Source of the DNA: Chlorophyllum brunneum
Taxonomy: Eukaryota; Basidiomycota; Agaricomycetes; Agaricales; Agaricaceae
Direction: 5' to 3'
NCBI GenBank assembly: GCA_963576785.1
Contig: OY756145.1
Location: forward strand, 682,001-746,000
DNA length: 64,000 bases
Shown: one piece after another, positions 46,557 through 56,511 of the stretch
Position numbering within the stretch: the stretch's first letter is position 1
Layout: each line of letters opens with the position of its first letter
Notes under the pieces: model-generated
What the model saw: only the letters and a program-made list of their open reading frames with translations
What the model was told of the DNA's origin: nothing
The model's database searches: none
Program-made: the position numbers and the translations under genes

Positions 46557-46855
46557 TGTTACGACCTTAGTCTCTGACTCAGGTTGCAAACCTTTGGATA
46601 AAGGAAGGAAGTAGAGAAAGGAAGAAGGGATGATACGATTGGTAAAGTGTAAGGAATACATCAAGTATTACTACACTTTATATACTAGTGGTAGAGGCTA
46701 ATAATAAGGGAGTCGAGTAACGGAGTCAGAGGAGAGGAGTAGAACGAGTCAGGTAGGAGGCACAGCCTCTAGGGTGATACAGGAGATGAAACAAGTATGA
46801 GAGTACACGAGGTGATGGGCGCATGATGGGAATGAACGGTCTATGATTCGTAACA
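46557..46855 (-). repeat. Element 4 5' LTR
   Basis: 299 bp, identical to the 3' LTR. It contains the element promoter (TATA at 46684-46677) and the predicted RNA start. Confidence 0.96.
46639..46684 (-). promoter_or_regulatory. LTR core promoter and predicted transcript start
   Basis: On the minus strand TATATAAA (46684-46677) is followed 34 nt later by ACACTTTACCAA (46650-46639). That distance suits TATA-directed initiation, and it would place the self-priming sequence at the RNA 5' end. The same spacing is found in element 1. Confidence 0.7.
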
Positions 46856-48751
46856 GAGATCGTGATTGAGGGAGGGGAAAAATTGGGCAACATCGAATGC
46901 GAGCACCGATGTCTTCTTCTTCTTCGTCCAAGCTCCCTGGATGATGTGCGTTAGGAAGAGACCTGCATCCTCAGTGGACCGCTGGCAGATAGCTCCCAGT
47001 TGGTGAGGGTGAAGAACTTTGAATTTCACCGCCTCAAATTGGAGTTGTTTAGCAAGCATCTTCTCTATTAGTTTGCCAAATGTATTGAGGAGGACAATCG
47101 GTCTGAATGCCTTTGGAGTGGAGTAGTTGGGTTTGTTGGGTTTGGGGATGATCACTGACGTTGACTTCTTAAAGTGTGCAGGCCAATGTCCGATGTTCAG
47201 ACATGCACTGCTGATTTTGAGGAAGAGACCGGCGTAAGTTTCATTGGCAACAATCTGCTTAAGATGGGACTAGGAAATATGGTTGGGACCAGGGGAGGAA
47301 GAATTCAAGGTATTCTTGAGCGACTCCATCATCTCTAGGAGAGAGAAGTTCACCCAAGTCCTATTCTCCATTCCATTTGGTGGAGGGAGTTTGTCCAGGA
47401 CTGCCACATTCGTTGGTCTGTCACGGGCAGCATTGTAGTGATGGTCGAGTGCCATCCACAGGTTGTCCAGGGTAAGACAAGGACAGCCATTATGACGCAT
47501 AGCTTCTGTAGCCGGGAGTGCACAATCTTTAACCCATGGCATCAGATCCCACAGACGTTTTCGGTCGACTGAGATTTCTTGGATCTTCTTGTCGAAATAT
47601 GCTCTTTTTGTTTTCCTCATGGTCTTGCGAAAAGTGTTCCATTTGCACTTGTTCTTGCAGTCCGCGTGGTGCGTAGCGAGTGCAGTGGAGCACTCCTCGT
47701 TCCACCAGGTTTTGGATCTAGTGGTGATCTTGGTCTTCTTTGCATTCCAGTTCCAGGATCTGTCAAATAAAACTCCCAATTCGGCAACAGCTCTCTCCAA
47801 CTTGTCTACATCATTCATCGGCCAGTTCTTGTTTTTGATTCCTTCTACTATATCCATCAGGAACCTGGTTTCCTCATCTGAATCCTTGGGGATAGTTAAT
47901 CTTTTGACGACAATATCCAATTGCGGAATAGGCAATCTAATTAACAGGGGGGCATGGTCAGAGTTGTACCGATCGCCTGCCTGGATAGTGTGGGTGGGGA
48001 TGTATGGTAACATTCCTGAGACAAACAGCAGGTCGATGACCGTGTCTGGTAGATTGGGGTCCGAGGCATAATGAGTTGGTATGGCCGCAGACGGAGTTGT
48101 CCTCACAAGATTAAGGGCTTCAGTGATCATAAGGAGATGGTCCGCACTCGCCGGATGTTGATCCGTTGAAGGGTCCCATAACTCCGATCGGATGTTGATA
48201 TCTCCCTCCATTAGAAGAAAGGGCGGGAGGTCGAAGAGGCGCTCCTCGAGGAAATGGAGTGCGGTGTTACAGCTGTCATTGTAGACGTTTAGCAGTAGTA
48301 GTTCTTCTCCTCCTGCATATAGGGAAATACACAAGAGGTCTCGATATTTGATTAAATCTCTTTGAATGGAGGGTCGGAGTCATTTCAGTCTCTTGTGAGC
48401 AAAGACGAGGACTCATAGAGTGGTACAGTGTTCCATGTTGACCGTACGTTGAGGGTATCGTCGGCGTCCCACTTGGAGGACTTCTTCAGCGATAATTGGA
48501 TATGAGAGGAGTGTCCAGTCTGGGTGAACTGGGCCTCCTATAAGGGGGGATCCGTCATTAGAGACAGATAAGGGAATGTCATGGAGAAATCTCCATAGGG
48601 GTTCTTGTATGAGGAGGAGGTCGACGTCACCTCTGCGCATGAGAACTGTCTCCATCACTCCATATAATCTTCCAACGTTGTGAGAGCAGACCTTCAACTC
48701 ACTCAGGAGTGAGCAAGGAGGCCTGTCTTGATTGTTGGGGACATTATTCAT
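46856..48751 (-). pseudogene. LINE ORF2, N-terminal half (endonuclease and start of RT)
   Basis: One frame from the ATG at 48751. It has an EEP endonuclease with CSHNVGRLYG and LLIQEP near the start, LLMEGDINIRSELWDP (about 48,210) and YNSDHAPLLIRL (about 47,960). The reverse transcriptase then begins with IIPKPNKPNYSTPKAFRPI (about 47,140) and ends at FFPSLNHDL where the chromovirus was inserted. In-frame stops are TGA at 48413-48415 and 48380-48382 and a TAG just before 47,270. Each fits a single transition from an Arg or Trp codon. Confidence 0.87.
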
Positions 48752-48779
48752 TGAGGGGGGTTAGTCTGGCTTCGACTAG

Positions 48780-50937
48780 CTGGGGATGATGAGGAGGGGG
48801 GCAATGGAACTCCTTTGTTGGCTCTTAATTCGAGCGCTTTGTTGGCATGCCAGTCATGGTCGAATCGCTTCTTCCAGAACTGACACTTTTGGTCAGTAGT
48901 GAGGTGGTCCTTGCCACAGTTGGAGCACGTAGCCTTATGAGGGCATGGTTCTCTGGCGGGGATGGCCGCGATGGGTGGATCTGCTTTATTGTTACCCTTA
49001 CAACAATGGGCAAACGATTGGTGGTTGGCGGTGGAGTGTGGCCCCTTGCAGTGTGCGCAGGTGAAAAGCCTTGCTTGGCAGCAAATTAGGGGGTGGCCCC
49101 ATCTGCAGCATTTTCCACAGAATGGTACTCCCAGGTTGGCGGTGGCCCTCCTGATGTGGAAGAGTCCTCCCTAGATGTTGAGGAACTTATCCTCGATTTT
49201 CACGATATTAGTCCCCGCTTTGGAGTCCCAGATCTCAAACCATACTGTGCAGGTGTCTGAGTGTTTGGAGTTGCGATACACTCGTGGCTGCATTGCGAAT
49301 TGCATGGCATCGGAATGAATCGAATTCCGGATGCTGTTGACCACATTGGCCTCTGTGAGGATCTGTCCTCGGGGCATGATGTAACTGACATCTGTGACTT
49401 TTATGAACAATTTCGACTTTGGGAGGGATACATCACCCGTGGTGACTCCTCCGAACTTATCTTTGAGCCACGTCTTGACGACATTAAGCTCTGTGGGGGT
49501 TAACACCTCCGAGGTGTGGACCATGAGGCCCAGCTTACCCTGCAAGGCAGCAATAACCCTCGTCTTGGACTTCTCTGCGATGAGGCATGCATTTAGAGAG
49601 TCAATGATGGTCCCAAAGTTGGTAACATTGGGCCCGGTGAGAAGGGGAATGATCACTTGCTTACGCGATGGACCATTCAAGGTAGAGTGGATAGTACCAG
49701 CTTTCTTAGCCAGTTTCTTGTTTGTGGGGGAGGAGGAGGAGGAGAAAGCAGTGTTGTACATAGCTACTATCTTCTTATTGGACAGTTCCGGGAATTTGCT
49801 TGCAAACTCCAAGAGTTTGAGAGGGTTCCGGGTGATAGAGGAGAGGGCGGTGGCGGAGGCGGCGTCCTTGCTCTTTTTGGCTGCCATTGCGGCATAGGAA
49901 GTTTTCGTTCCTTCCTGGGGAGTTTTGACCTCCTTGATGCTGGGCAGAGGTGCCGGAGTTTTGGCGGCCTTGGCAGGCACCATGGGGGCCGTCAGGTTAG
50001 CCTTTTTTGGCTCTGTATTGGCAGTTGCTAGTTTTGGCCTTCTTAGCTTCTTACCCTGATGCTTCTTGTTGTAGGTGACAGTCTTGAACTCCGCTTCGGA
50101 GATCATCTGAATGTCATCATTGGAGATGCCCAAATGAGTGACATCATTGCCATTGGTGATACCCGGAGTGACAATGTGTTCAACAACCTCCATGCAGACA
50201 TCGTCAAGTTTGCGTGTGGGGCCTTTGAAGGCCATGCATTGAAGGGCGGAAATGTCTGGCTGGGGGGTTTCCTCAGCTTGGACGATAATCTTACCAAAAT
50301 TTACCCCCATCCAACTGTGGAGGTCATTCTTTTCTTCATCAACTGCCACCTTGAGCAATCCCGCTTTCATCAAGGTCTCCGTAAGTTCTGTGAAGGCTCG
50401 CCCAAATGCCAGTCCCTCATCGCCACTCATGTTGTACGTGCTGCAGGTCTTGACCCATTCAGAGATCTTGCCGATCTCTCTGACAGCATCTTCGTAAAAT
50501 TCTTCTGGACCGTCTTCACGATCCTCTTTGTTGTCTTCTTCTTCATCCTCGACTTTGACTTTGGGCTTTAGCTCTTCTTTGACTTGCTCAGCCCAGTTCT
50601 CTCCCAAGTAGTACTGGTCTCCCTCCAGCCTTGACCGTTTGGAAGCCTGATGGATGGTTCTGTCTCCTTCCCCCTGGAGGGGGTTTGAGAGTATCGGTGG
50701 TGTGGACGGCCTGCTGCTGCAGACTGACGGGGGAACAGTGTTGCTATAGGCCTGGTCCGTGGGGACAAAAGGCTTAGTCATAGATGGTGTCCTAGGAAAC
50801 AGGACGCCGGGAGGGGGCAGAGCCACAGAGGCCGCAAAGATGGAGGGGGCCGCAACATGTGGTGCATTTCCAAAGACTTCCCCATCACCATCAGGCATGA
50901 TCTCTCTCAGAGAGAGGTTGGAGCATAAAGCAGGCAT
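48780..50937 (-). pseudogene. LINE ORF1 (gag-like), one nonsense codon
   Basis: Frame from the ATG at 50937 through 588 codons to a TAG at 49171-49173, then continuing in frame through a cysteine/histidine-rich tail with CCHC-type knuckles (CAHCKGPHSTANHQ and CSNCGKDHLTTDQKC) to about 48,780. The N-terminal two thirds are acidic and lysine-rich with an RNA-binding-like region near the end. This gag-like protein with knuckles is typical of Tad-group LINEs. Confidence 0.8.
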
Positions 50938-51025
50938 GAATGTATCCTTGTACTGTAGACTTGTACCGTATAATCGAGTTTTGCAAATCGATAGTGGTGG
51001 TATGAGTCAAAGAAAGGATGGTGGG

Positions 51026-51038
51026 GGATACAACCTCT
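51026..51038. other. LINE 5' target duplication
   Basis: GGATACAACCTCT, identical to 37739-37751 at the poly(A) end. Confidence 0.88.
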
Positions 51039-52127
51039 AGGGTATGGTCTTAATACCTATCTCAGCCAAGTAACCGAATAAGCAAATATTATCAAACTGT
51101 CATTACTCAACCAAGAAATGGGAATCCCATTTATCTCATAGGTCTGAGTGATGAGGGCAAGTAGAGAATAAGCAGTTAAGCAATCTTCTATTGATTGACA
51201 ACAACTGTCAACAGAAACTCTTCTTGGGTGATCAAGAAGGCTATCCTTGTAGAAGATCAAAGCTCAAGCTTTGACTTCCTAATACAGTCAGCTATTTATA
51301 CTAACTACTTCTTTTCTATAAATACTATGGAGTATAGATAATGAGACTGAAACAAGTTTCACAATGTGAAACTGATAGATATGAAACTCAAGATGAAACA
51401 CTACTAAAGATAGACATGAAACTGATAAAGGTGAAACAACTAAATATAGAGCAAAGTGAAACTGATGAAGATGAAATAGATGAGTGCTTACTTATTCTCA
51501 GAGATCTCAGATGATGATGATGGAGATTCATCAGAACAGCTGCAGTCACAAGACATGCAGGACAAAGTGGTAGAGAGTGATGATGATGACGGTGGCAATG
51601 AAAGAACTACATCCATAGGATGATTGGAGTTGGATAATAGGGATGACATTGATGCAATTGGTTCTTTGGAGAGATAAGACTCGGGTGACTCAACAAAGGC
51701 TCAAGTAGATTGCAATAGTGGATGGGAAGAGTCATCACTGTCACTACTAGGTACAGTGGGTTCATCGTCTGGTGATAAGTCTCTAGGTCACATCTCTATG
51801 CATTAGATTCCATCAGCGACTTGTTGGTGAATAAGCACTTCGAGCACTGGACCATGAGTGTACATGTAGGGGTGGATGTACTGCATAGTTTCTTCAGTAG
51901 TCAGTTATGCTTTCCAACTGTTATTCCAAGCACCGTAGAGGTTGTTCTCAATGGTGTATAAGTAGAGTCCATCAGTATTGCATACATGTAAGTATGGTAT
52001 ATATTTCCAGGCTAGTTGAAGTAGAGAGTCAATAACAGCGTCAGTAGATTGTGGTAGTGGGACAAGTGGTATTACTTCTGGGAATTTGTCATAACCTCTG
52101 ACATAGGTTCAAGGTTCACACATAACA
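51039..52127 (-). repeat. Second, decayed copy of the 1,137-bp LTR
   Basis: Aligns along its length with 34255-35356, starting CTAGGGTATGG and ending in ATAACA at 52127. It is CpG-poor and its ORF equivalent is broken. The right end abuts the last codons of a family B ORF3, so this LTR inserted into a chromovirus. The LINE later inserted near its other end. Confidence 0.8.
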
Positions 52128-52225
52128 ATTGGTCCCACTAAACAACAACTTGTCAATACCTTACACAAAGAACAGAATGACAAGTAGACTGTTACATTTC
52201 ATGGGATCATGAATATAAAAAGGGA
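52128..52225 (+). pseudogene. Tail of a family B ORF3
   Basis: Reads IGPTKQQLVNTLHKEQNDK then TAG, the C-terminal end of ORF3, followed by the AAAAAGGGAGGTAT polypurine stretch. Everything upstream was removed or displaced by the LTR insertion. Confidence 0.75.
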
Positions 52226-52230
52226 GGTAT

Positions 52231-52525
52231 TATTATGAACTATAGATAGATATTATATTCCTATTATGTGCCCATCATACTCATCATTTTTATGTATCTG
52301 TTTTATCTCCTGTTTCATCCCATATGGCTGTACTCTTACTGACTTGTCCTACTCATCTCCTATGACTCCATTACTCCATTCCCTTATTCTTAGCACTCAC
52401 CACTAGTATGTAATACTTGATATATTCCTTACACTTTACCAATCATATCATCCCTTCCTCTTTTCTCTACTTTCTTATCTTTATCCAAAGACTTGCAATC
52501 TGAGTTCTAGACTAAGGTCATAACA
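52231..52525 (+). repeat. Family B LTR, decayed
   Basis: TATTATGAACTATAG (first G mutated) to GGTCATAACA. It lacks part of the TATA region relative to the 31171 copy and is very AT-rich. Confidence 0.8.
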
Positions 52526-52606
52526 ACTATCAAGTTTCAGTGATGTCACAATTATTTACCTATTCAGTTTGATGCTTGATTTAATTGCACTTTGAGCTAG
52601 GAGAAG

Positions 52607-53058
52607 TGTTGTCATTTACACTTTCTAAGCTGCATTCCATATGACTAGCTCTTCAGTAGATCAGTAATATTTCATCTCTAATATTTGTCATCAAGGCTGC
52701 ACCCTCTGACTCACATTATGCACCATTTTCTCATATATTTCATGAGCTGACTAATTACTGTCACTCCAATTATGCTACTGGACACTGCTGAGCAATTGTA
52801 GTGTTTCAAGGAACTTTGTAGTCATTACTAACTCATTATGCTTACTTATTACTTGTAGGTCTTAGGGTTTTGCATCCCAGACATTAGTATATAAAGCAGC
52901 ATGTATTTTCTTTATTTCTTTAGACAATCTACTTGATTTCTATCTTGCTCTACTTAACTCTCATAGCAACTCTTACTAGTACTTTTACCAGTCTACTAAC
53001 TACTTATCAGTAAGTCAGATAGTCTGTCTGCTACTGCATAGTATTGTGCTGTTCAACA
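52607..53058 (+). repeat. Copia-type LTR, copy 2
   Basis: 452 bp, TGTTGTCATTTACAC to GTTCAACA, a clear homologue of 11689-12141. It is not followed by the primer-binding-like GGTTATGGGCCC, so it is either a 3' LTR or a solo LTR. No target duplication was recognised. Confidence 0.75.
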
Positions 53059-53589
53059 AGTCAATAATGACATTACTGGATCATGGCAGTGGTATGAGTA
53101 GTACTAGACTACTCTTAATTTTTGGTCTGAGACATCTGCCTTATCTACTCCATTGGGAATGGTCCTTAGAGAACAAAAGAGAATCAGACCCATAGATGAT
53201 CAACCTACAGTCAATTATATGATTTAGAGCTACTAAACAACTTGTTCCATAGGTTTCTGAGTAGTAACCTCAACATCACACACAGAACCCAGGATATTAT
53301 CTATGTCAGATTCATCTGACTAATTGGGGTGGATTTGCTTGAGTGTCATCTATTGATGAAGTTCAAGTGGTGCATATATCTAATCTCCCAAGCCTTGCAG
53401 TTGTTTGTTTGGAGGAAAGTGAATCAAGTTAAATGGCTGAAAAATCAGTCATAGAGCACTTGAATAGTAAAATATTTGAATCTGAACAAGATTGGTTGAA
53501 TATCTTGAAAACTCCAATCAGCTCAGAAACAGATGGGAACATCTGACAGTTTTGCATGGGCTTGAAAGATAGCTAGTATATATAGGAAC
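53059..53589. other. AT-rich DNA without recognised gene
   Basis: Degraded sequence between the Copia LTR and the STAND NTPase remnant. Part of it may belong to the latter's middle region, but I could not align it by eye. Confidence 0.35.
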
Positions 53590-54401
53590 AGCTGATCAAT
53601 ATCTCCAGTTTGTGCTCCACTCTTTGGAGTGGTTGTTTACTATCACTTCCAACTATCTCATGTCAATAACATTGCTTGTTTGATATGTCCAAATCTTCAA
53701 GTAGTAGTACTCAATGAGGATATGGATTACCTGGTAACTTTGACAGTAAACAAGACAGATCATTCAGAAACTCAAAGAAGGAAAGGATGCATGAAGCACT
53801 CAAGGTTTGGTATACTTCATCCAAGTTAATTGGCATTTTTCAGTTTCCACAAACCCTGATATCCTTGTCCACTTGAATAAATGGTTCATTCAGATGCACC
53901 TTGGGTTGACTCACAATAATCCACACAAAGCATATGGTATTTACATGGGGGGTAGACTTGCAAATGACATCTACAATCCTACTTTGCACTTGCATCCCCA
54001 TCCACTTGTCCAGGCTGTCAAGGAACACACCCCAAGGCAAGGAGCCAGTATTGATGCAATTACTAGTGAAGGAGATGGTGAAGAGGTTGAACTGCTTCTC
54101 AATGGCTGTTCAGGAGGCCCAAATCAATACCCAGTTTCTTTACAAGTTATTGGTAGTAGATGTGGAGAAACCTTCTTGGAGTAGTGACACTTGGGTCAAG
54201 TGTGGTGCAAGTGAAATCAGGAGATACCATTTCAGTGAATGTCTGGATGATGGTGGACTTGCCAACACCAGCCAATCCTTGTATCAGGACCCCAGATGCA
54301 GGTTTGAAGTTTGCAAAGGAATTGTATCCAAATGTCTGGGTAAGGGTAACATCAGGGATGGGGATGCAGAATTCAAATAACCTACAGTAATCAAGTGTCA
54401 C
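53590..54401 (-). pseudogene. Decayed STAND NTPase (NWD2-like) copy
   Basis: Homologous to the gene at 61.2-63.4 kb. Landmarks are a P-loop segment IQGLAGVGKSTIIQTF and PDFTCTT (54147-54401), a Walker B-like segment now reading WGVFLDSLDK, and RIVDVICKS (53840-54040). A piece near 53,600 matches the sequence near 61,950. The middle and most of the C-terminal region are deleted and several stops occur. CpGs are depleted relative to the intact paralogue. Confidence 0.75.
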
Positions 54402-54777
54402 CTTTTTCGAATACTATGGCAATAACCCTTGAACTTCATTCTTTGTTCTGGTAAAGCCAAAGTGACAATTCTCACTACCTAAGTTTCATGGAATGGAATC
54501 GGAGTGCCGTAGTATGTGTGCCAGTATTGACAATGCTTCAGTTGGTGAAACCTTTGTCATTGCTTCTTGCTGGGGGGGTGACTTGCTCAAGGAGAGTATT
54601 ATCCTTTAAAAACCCTTCTTCATACTCGAGTTTAAATACCAATAAGAAACCAAGTAACTCAGTACGACGATAGTGATACGTCGACTGAGGTGAGGAGAGA
54701 GAAAGTTACGTGACCTTATAGGATACGGGAATATCGAGAAAAGGAGCCCCGCATCCAGGGGAGAAATAATATGGAAA
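54402..54777. other. No gene recognised
   Basis: Transition from CpG-poor repeat-rich DNA to CpG-normal host DNA at about 54,660. No supported coding frame. Confidence 0.4.
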
Positions 54778-55195
54778 TCACAGGCTAAGTAAATTGGAAA
54801 GTAAGCGGAGAAATGGCGGCATGCGTGGATAGGGGTATGGTGAGTGACATAGGGACGGACACAGCCTCAACACCCGGCACACAGATGGTTCGTAGAAGGC
54901 CATGTAGACAAGCAGCAGTATCAGCCCGCTCAATGGGGTCACGCGTGTGACGGAAGAACAGGCGATCATCCGGATCAGCGGATCAAAGGAGGTATTTTGT
55001 ATAGGTTGTTGAACGCCGGATTGTGGTTGGGCTATAGATGAACGCTGTACTTATACATGATATTCTTCCTGAACTCTCAGTAGTATCTAAAGCTCTATAC
55101 ACCATGTTTTCTATCAATGAGGCCAGCCTCCCGTCGTGGGGAGGTTGGCGGTTGTCGACTCGGGGAAAAGGTTTCGGAGAGAATAGAACGGTCAT
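54778..55195 (-). CDS. Possible small host gene or fragment, unknown
   Basis: Two minus-strand frames (54983-55195 and 54778-54969) could be exons of one gene with host-like CpG content. The second contains a hydrophobic helix (LSGLILLLVYMAFY) and a cysteine-containing tail. The pattern of a helix after a basic stretch vaguely resembles a Pho80-type cyclin box, but this is weak. No join between the two was established. Confidence 0.25.
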
Positions 55196-55478
55196 CGGGC
55201 CAAGTGCAGTACTCGAGTCTTTACATCATGGATTGTACATATCTTGTTCATAGGTCGCTCTGGTGGGGGCAGGCATATAGATACAGCAGTCGATTTGGCG
55301 TTATCTGTCCGCCGTCGCTCCAGCAAATCAAGGTTCTGGGGTTAAAGCCGACCAAACGCCAGTCTAGGCGGACTAAGGAATGATATTCCATAGCCGCCGC
55401 ACTGGCATGATCCTCGAGCAGTGGTGTTACACTGAAGAGTATGTTCTAGACTCCGAATCACACCTGTGGGACCGAAGA

Positions 55479-56335
55479 TTACGCTCCGGGCTGTTGTTGG
55501 GGTTCTTTGACTGAATTATACAGCATCTCGCGCTTCATCGCGACAACCCAGACGTCCTTGAAGAACTTCAAGGGGATGTTTCCATCCTCAAGACCAGTAG
55601 AAATGATCTGGTCAGTTTTTGTAGCGAAGAATTTAATGCCTGCATTCATGGCTGCCGCGACGTCGATGCCAATGTGCAGTTGTACAAGGTTGTCATAAGA
55701 GGAGTTGGCAGGGGCAGGGTATTGAGAGAAGGTCGAAGGAGAAAGGGTGGCTAGGTGTTGGGCGAAATAGATGTAATTTGGGTTGGATGGGTTGGACGCG
55801 AGGAGTGGTGGAAACTCTGGGTGTATGCCTCGTTTTTCTATTGGAGATAGAATCAGCATAGTTATGGGGGCAGAGGGACGACTTGCCGATGAGGGGCCAG
55901 TTCTCTGGAGTGGTGGCATAGACAAGTTCACGGATACGACTTGGGCTTTCGATGCGGGTCGTCGACAATTCGACACCCTATGAGAGAGGTGAGATGAATG
56001 GACACATGGAGGTAGAACACAGCATACCGGTACGGAATGGCCCTCCCGTGCGCGGATATACCAGGTCTTCTGCCACCCGCTTCGGTCATGGATTCGTTCT
56101 AGGTCGGTCTTGACCTCGAAGCGCTGTGCACGATCATTCTTCACCCAGGTAAGGACCTCGGTGAGGTCCGCTTCCGGAACAGAACGGAATAGACTCTGCA
56201 AGGACGTCAGCCGGGTGCTGCCTCAGAGAAGAGAGGGCTGACCAAGTCGGACACGCGCAGGAAAGCATCCGGACGGAGGTTTGCTTGGTGCCTGAGATGA
56301 TAGACGGCTGCACGACTCCACAGGCGCTGCTCCAT
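55479..56335 (-). CDS. TPT1: tRNA 2'-phosphotransferase (Tpt1/KptA)
   Basis: Removes the 2'-phosphate left at the tRNA splice junction, using NAD+. The ATG at 56335 reads MEQRLWSRAAVYHLRHQA, giving the catalytic LRH, then RPDAFLRVSDL. After a 47-bp intron (56196-56242) it continues SLFRSVPEADLTEVL, RAQRFEV, YIRAREGHSV, then GVELS, and after further introns HPEFPPLLAS, YIYFAQHLATLSP, HIGIDVAAAMNAGIKFF and ISTGLEDGNIPLKFFKDVW, with a stop at 55479. Order and spacing match Tpt1. The usual Q in the xxGHS motif is E here. An upstream in-frame ATG at 56428 exists, but the domain begins right after 56335. It is divergent from the RhoGAP gene. Confidence 0.8.
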
Positions 56336-56511
56336 TGTAGGATGTGGTCTCCAGGCATGCTTGAGGAATTTTCTGTAGGTTTTTGGAGGTGCCAGGCGGG
56401 GAATGAAGGAAGGAGGGGAACTGAGCATGGACGGGAGTGGAGACGGATAGAGGGGCACGTGACGGGGGATATGGGTGTGGTGATTGATGGTGAGAGCCAG
56501 CCAACTCTGCC
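56336..56511. promoter_or_regulatory. Shared divergent promoter region TPT1 / RhoGAP
   Basis: Only about 176 bp separate the two predicted start codons. Both 5' UTRs and promoters must therefore overlap here. No TATA box or named factor site was recognised. Confidence 0.5.

Larger units (their letters stand above)
40367..46855 (-). mobile_element. Chromovirus (Gypsy) family A, element 4, intact and young
   Basis: A 6,489-bp LTR retrotransposon with identical 299-bp LTRs, a perfect 5-bp target duplication GAGAT (40362-40366 and 46856-46860) and three intact ORFs: gag, pol with chromodomain, and ORF3. It is inserted in the reverse transcriptase of the LINE. Identical LTRs mean insertion was recent and the copy may still be active. 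Confidence 0.96.
37752..51025 (-). mobile_element. Tad-like LINE (non-LTR retrotransposon), interrupted
   Basis: About 6.8 kb of LINE plus the 6.5-kb chromovirus inside it. Order on the minus strand is ORF1 (gag-like, zinc knuckles), then ORF2 with an endonuclease/exonuclease/phosphatase domain, reverse transcriptase, RNase H and a C-terminal CCHC-like finger, then a poly(A) tail. A 13-bp target duplication flanks it. Stops and one frameshift show it is dead. Confidence 0.9.

Noticed and set aside
49657..50031. Glycine-rich plus-strand ORF within the LINE
   Set aside because: It is the antisense of LINE ORF1, whose Ser/Ala codons give glycine-rich frames on the other strand.
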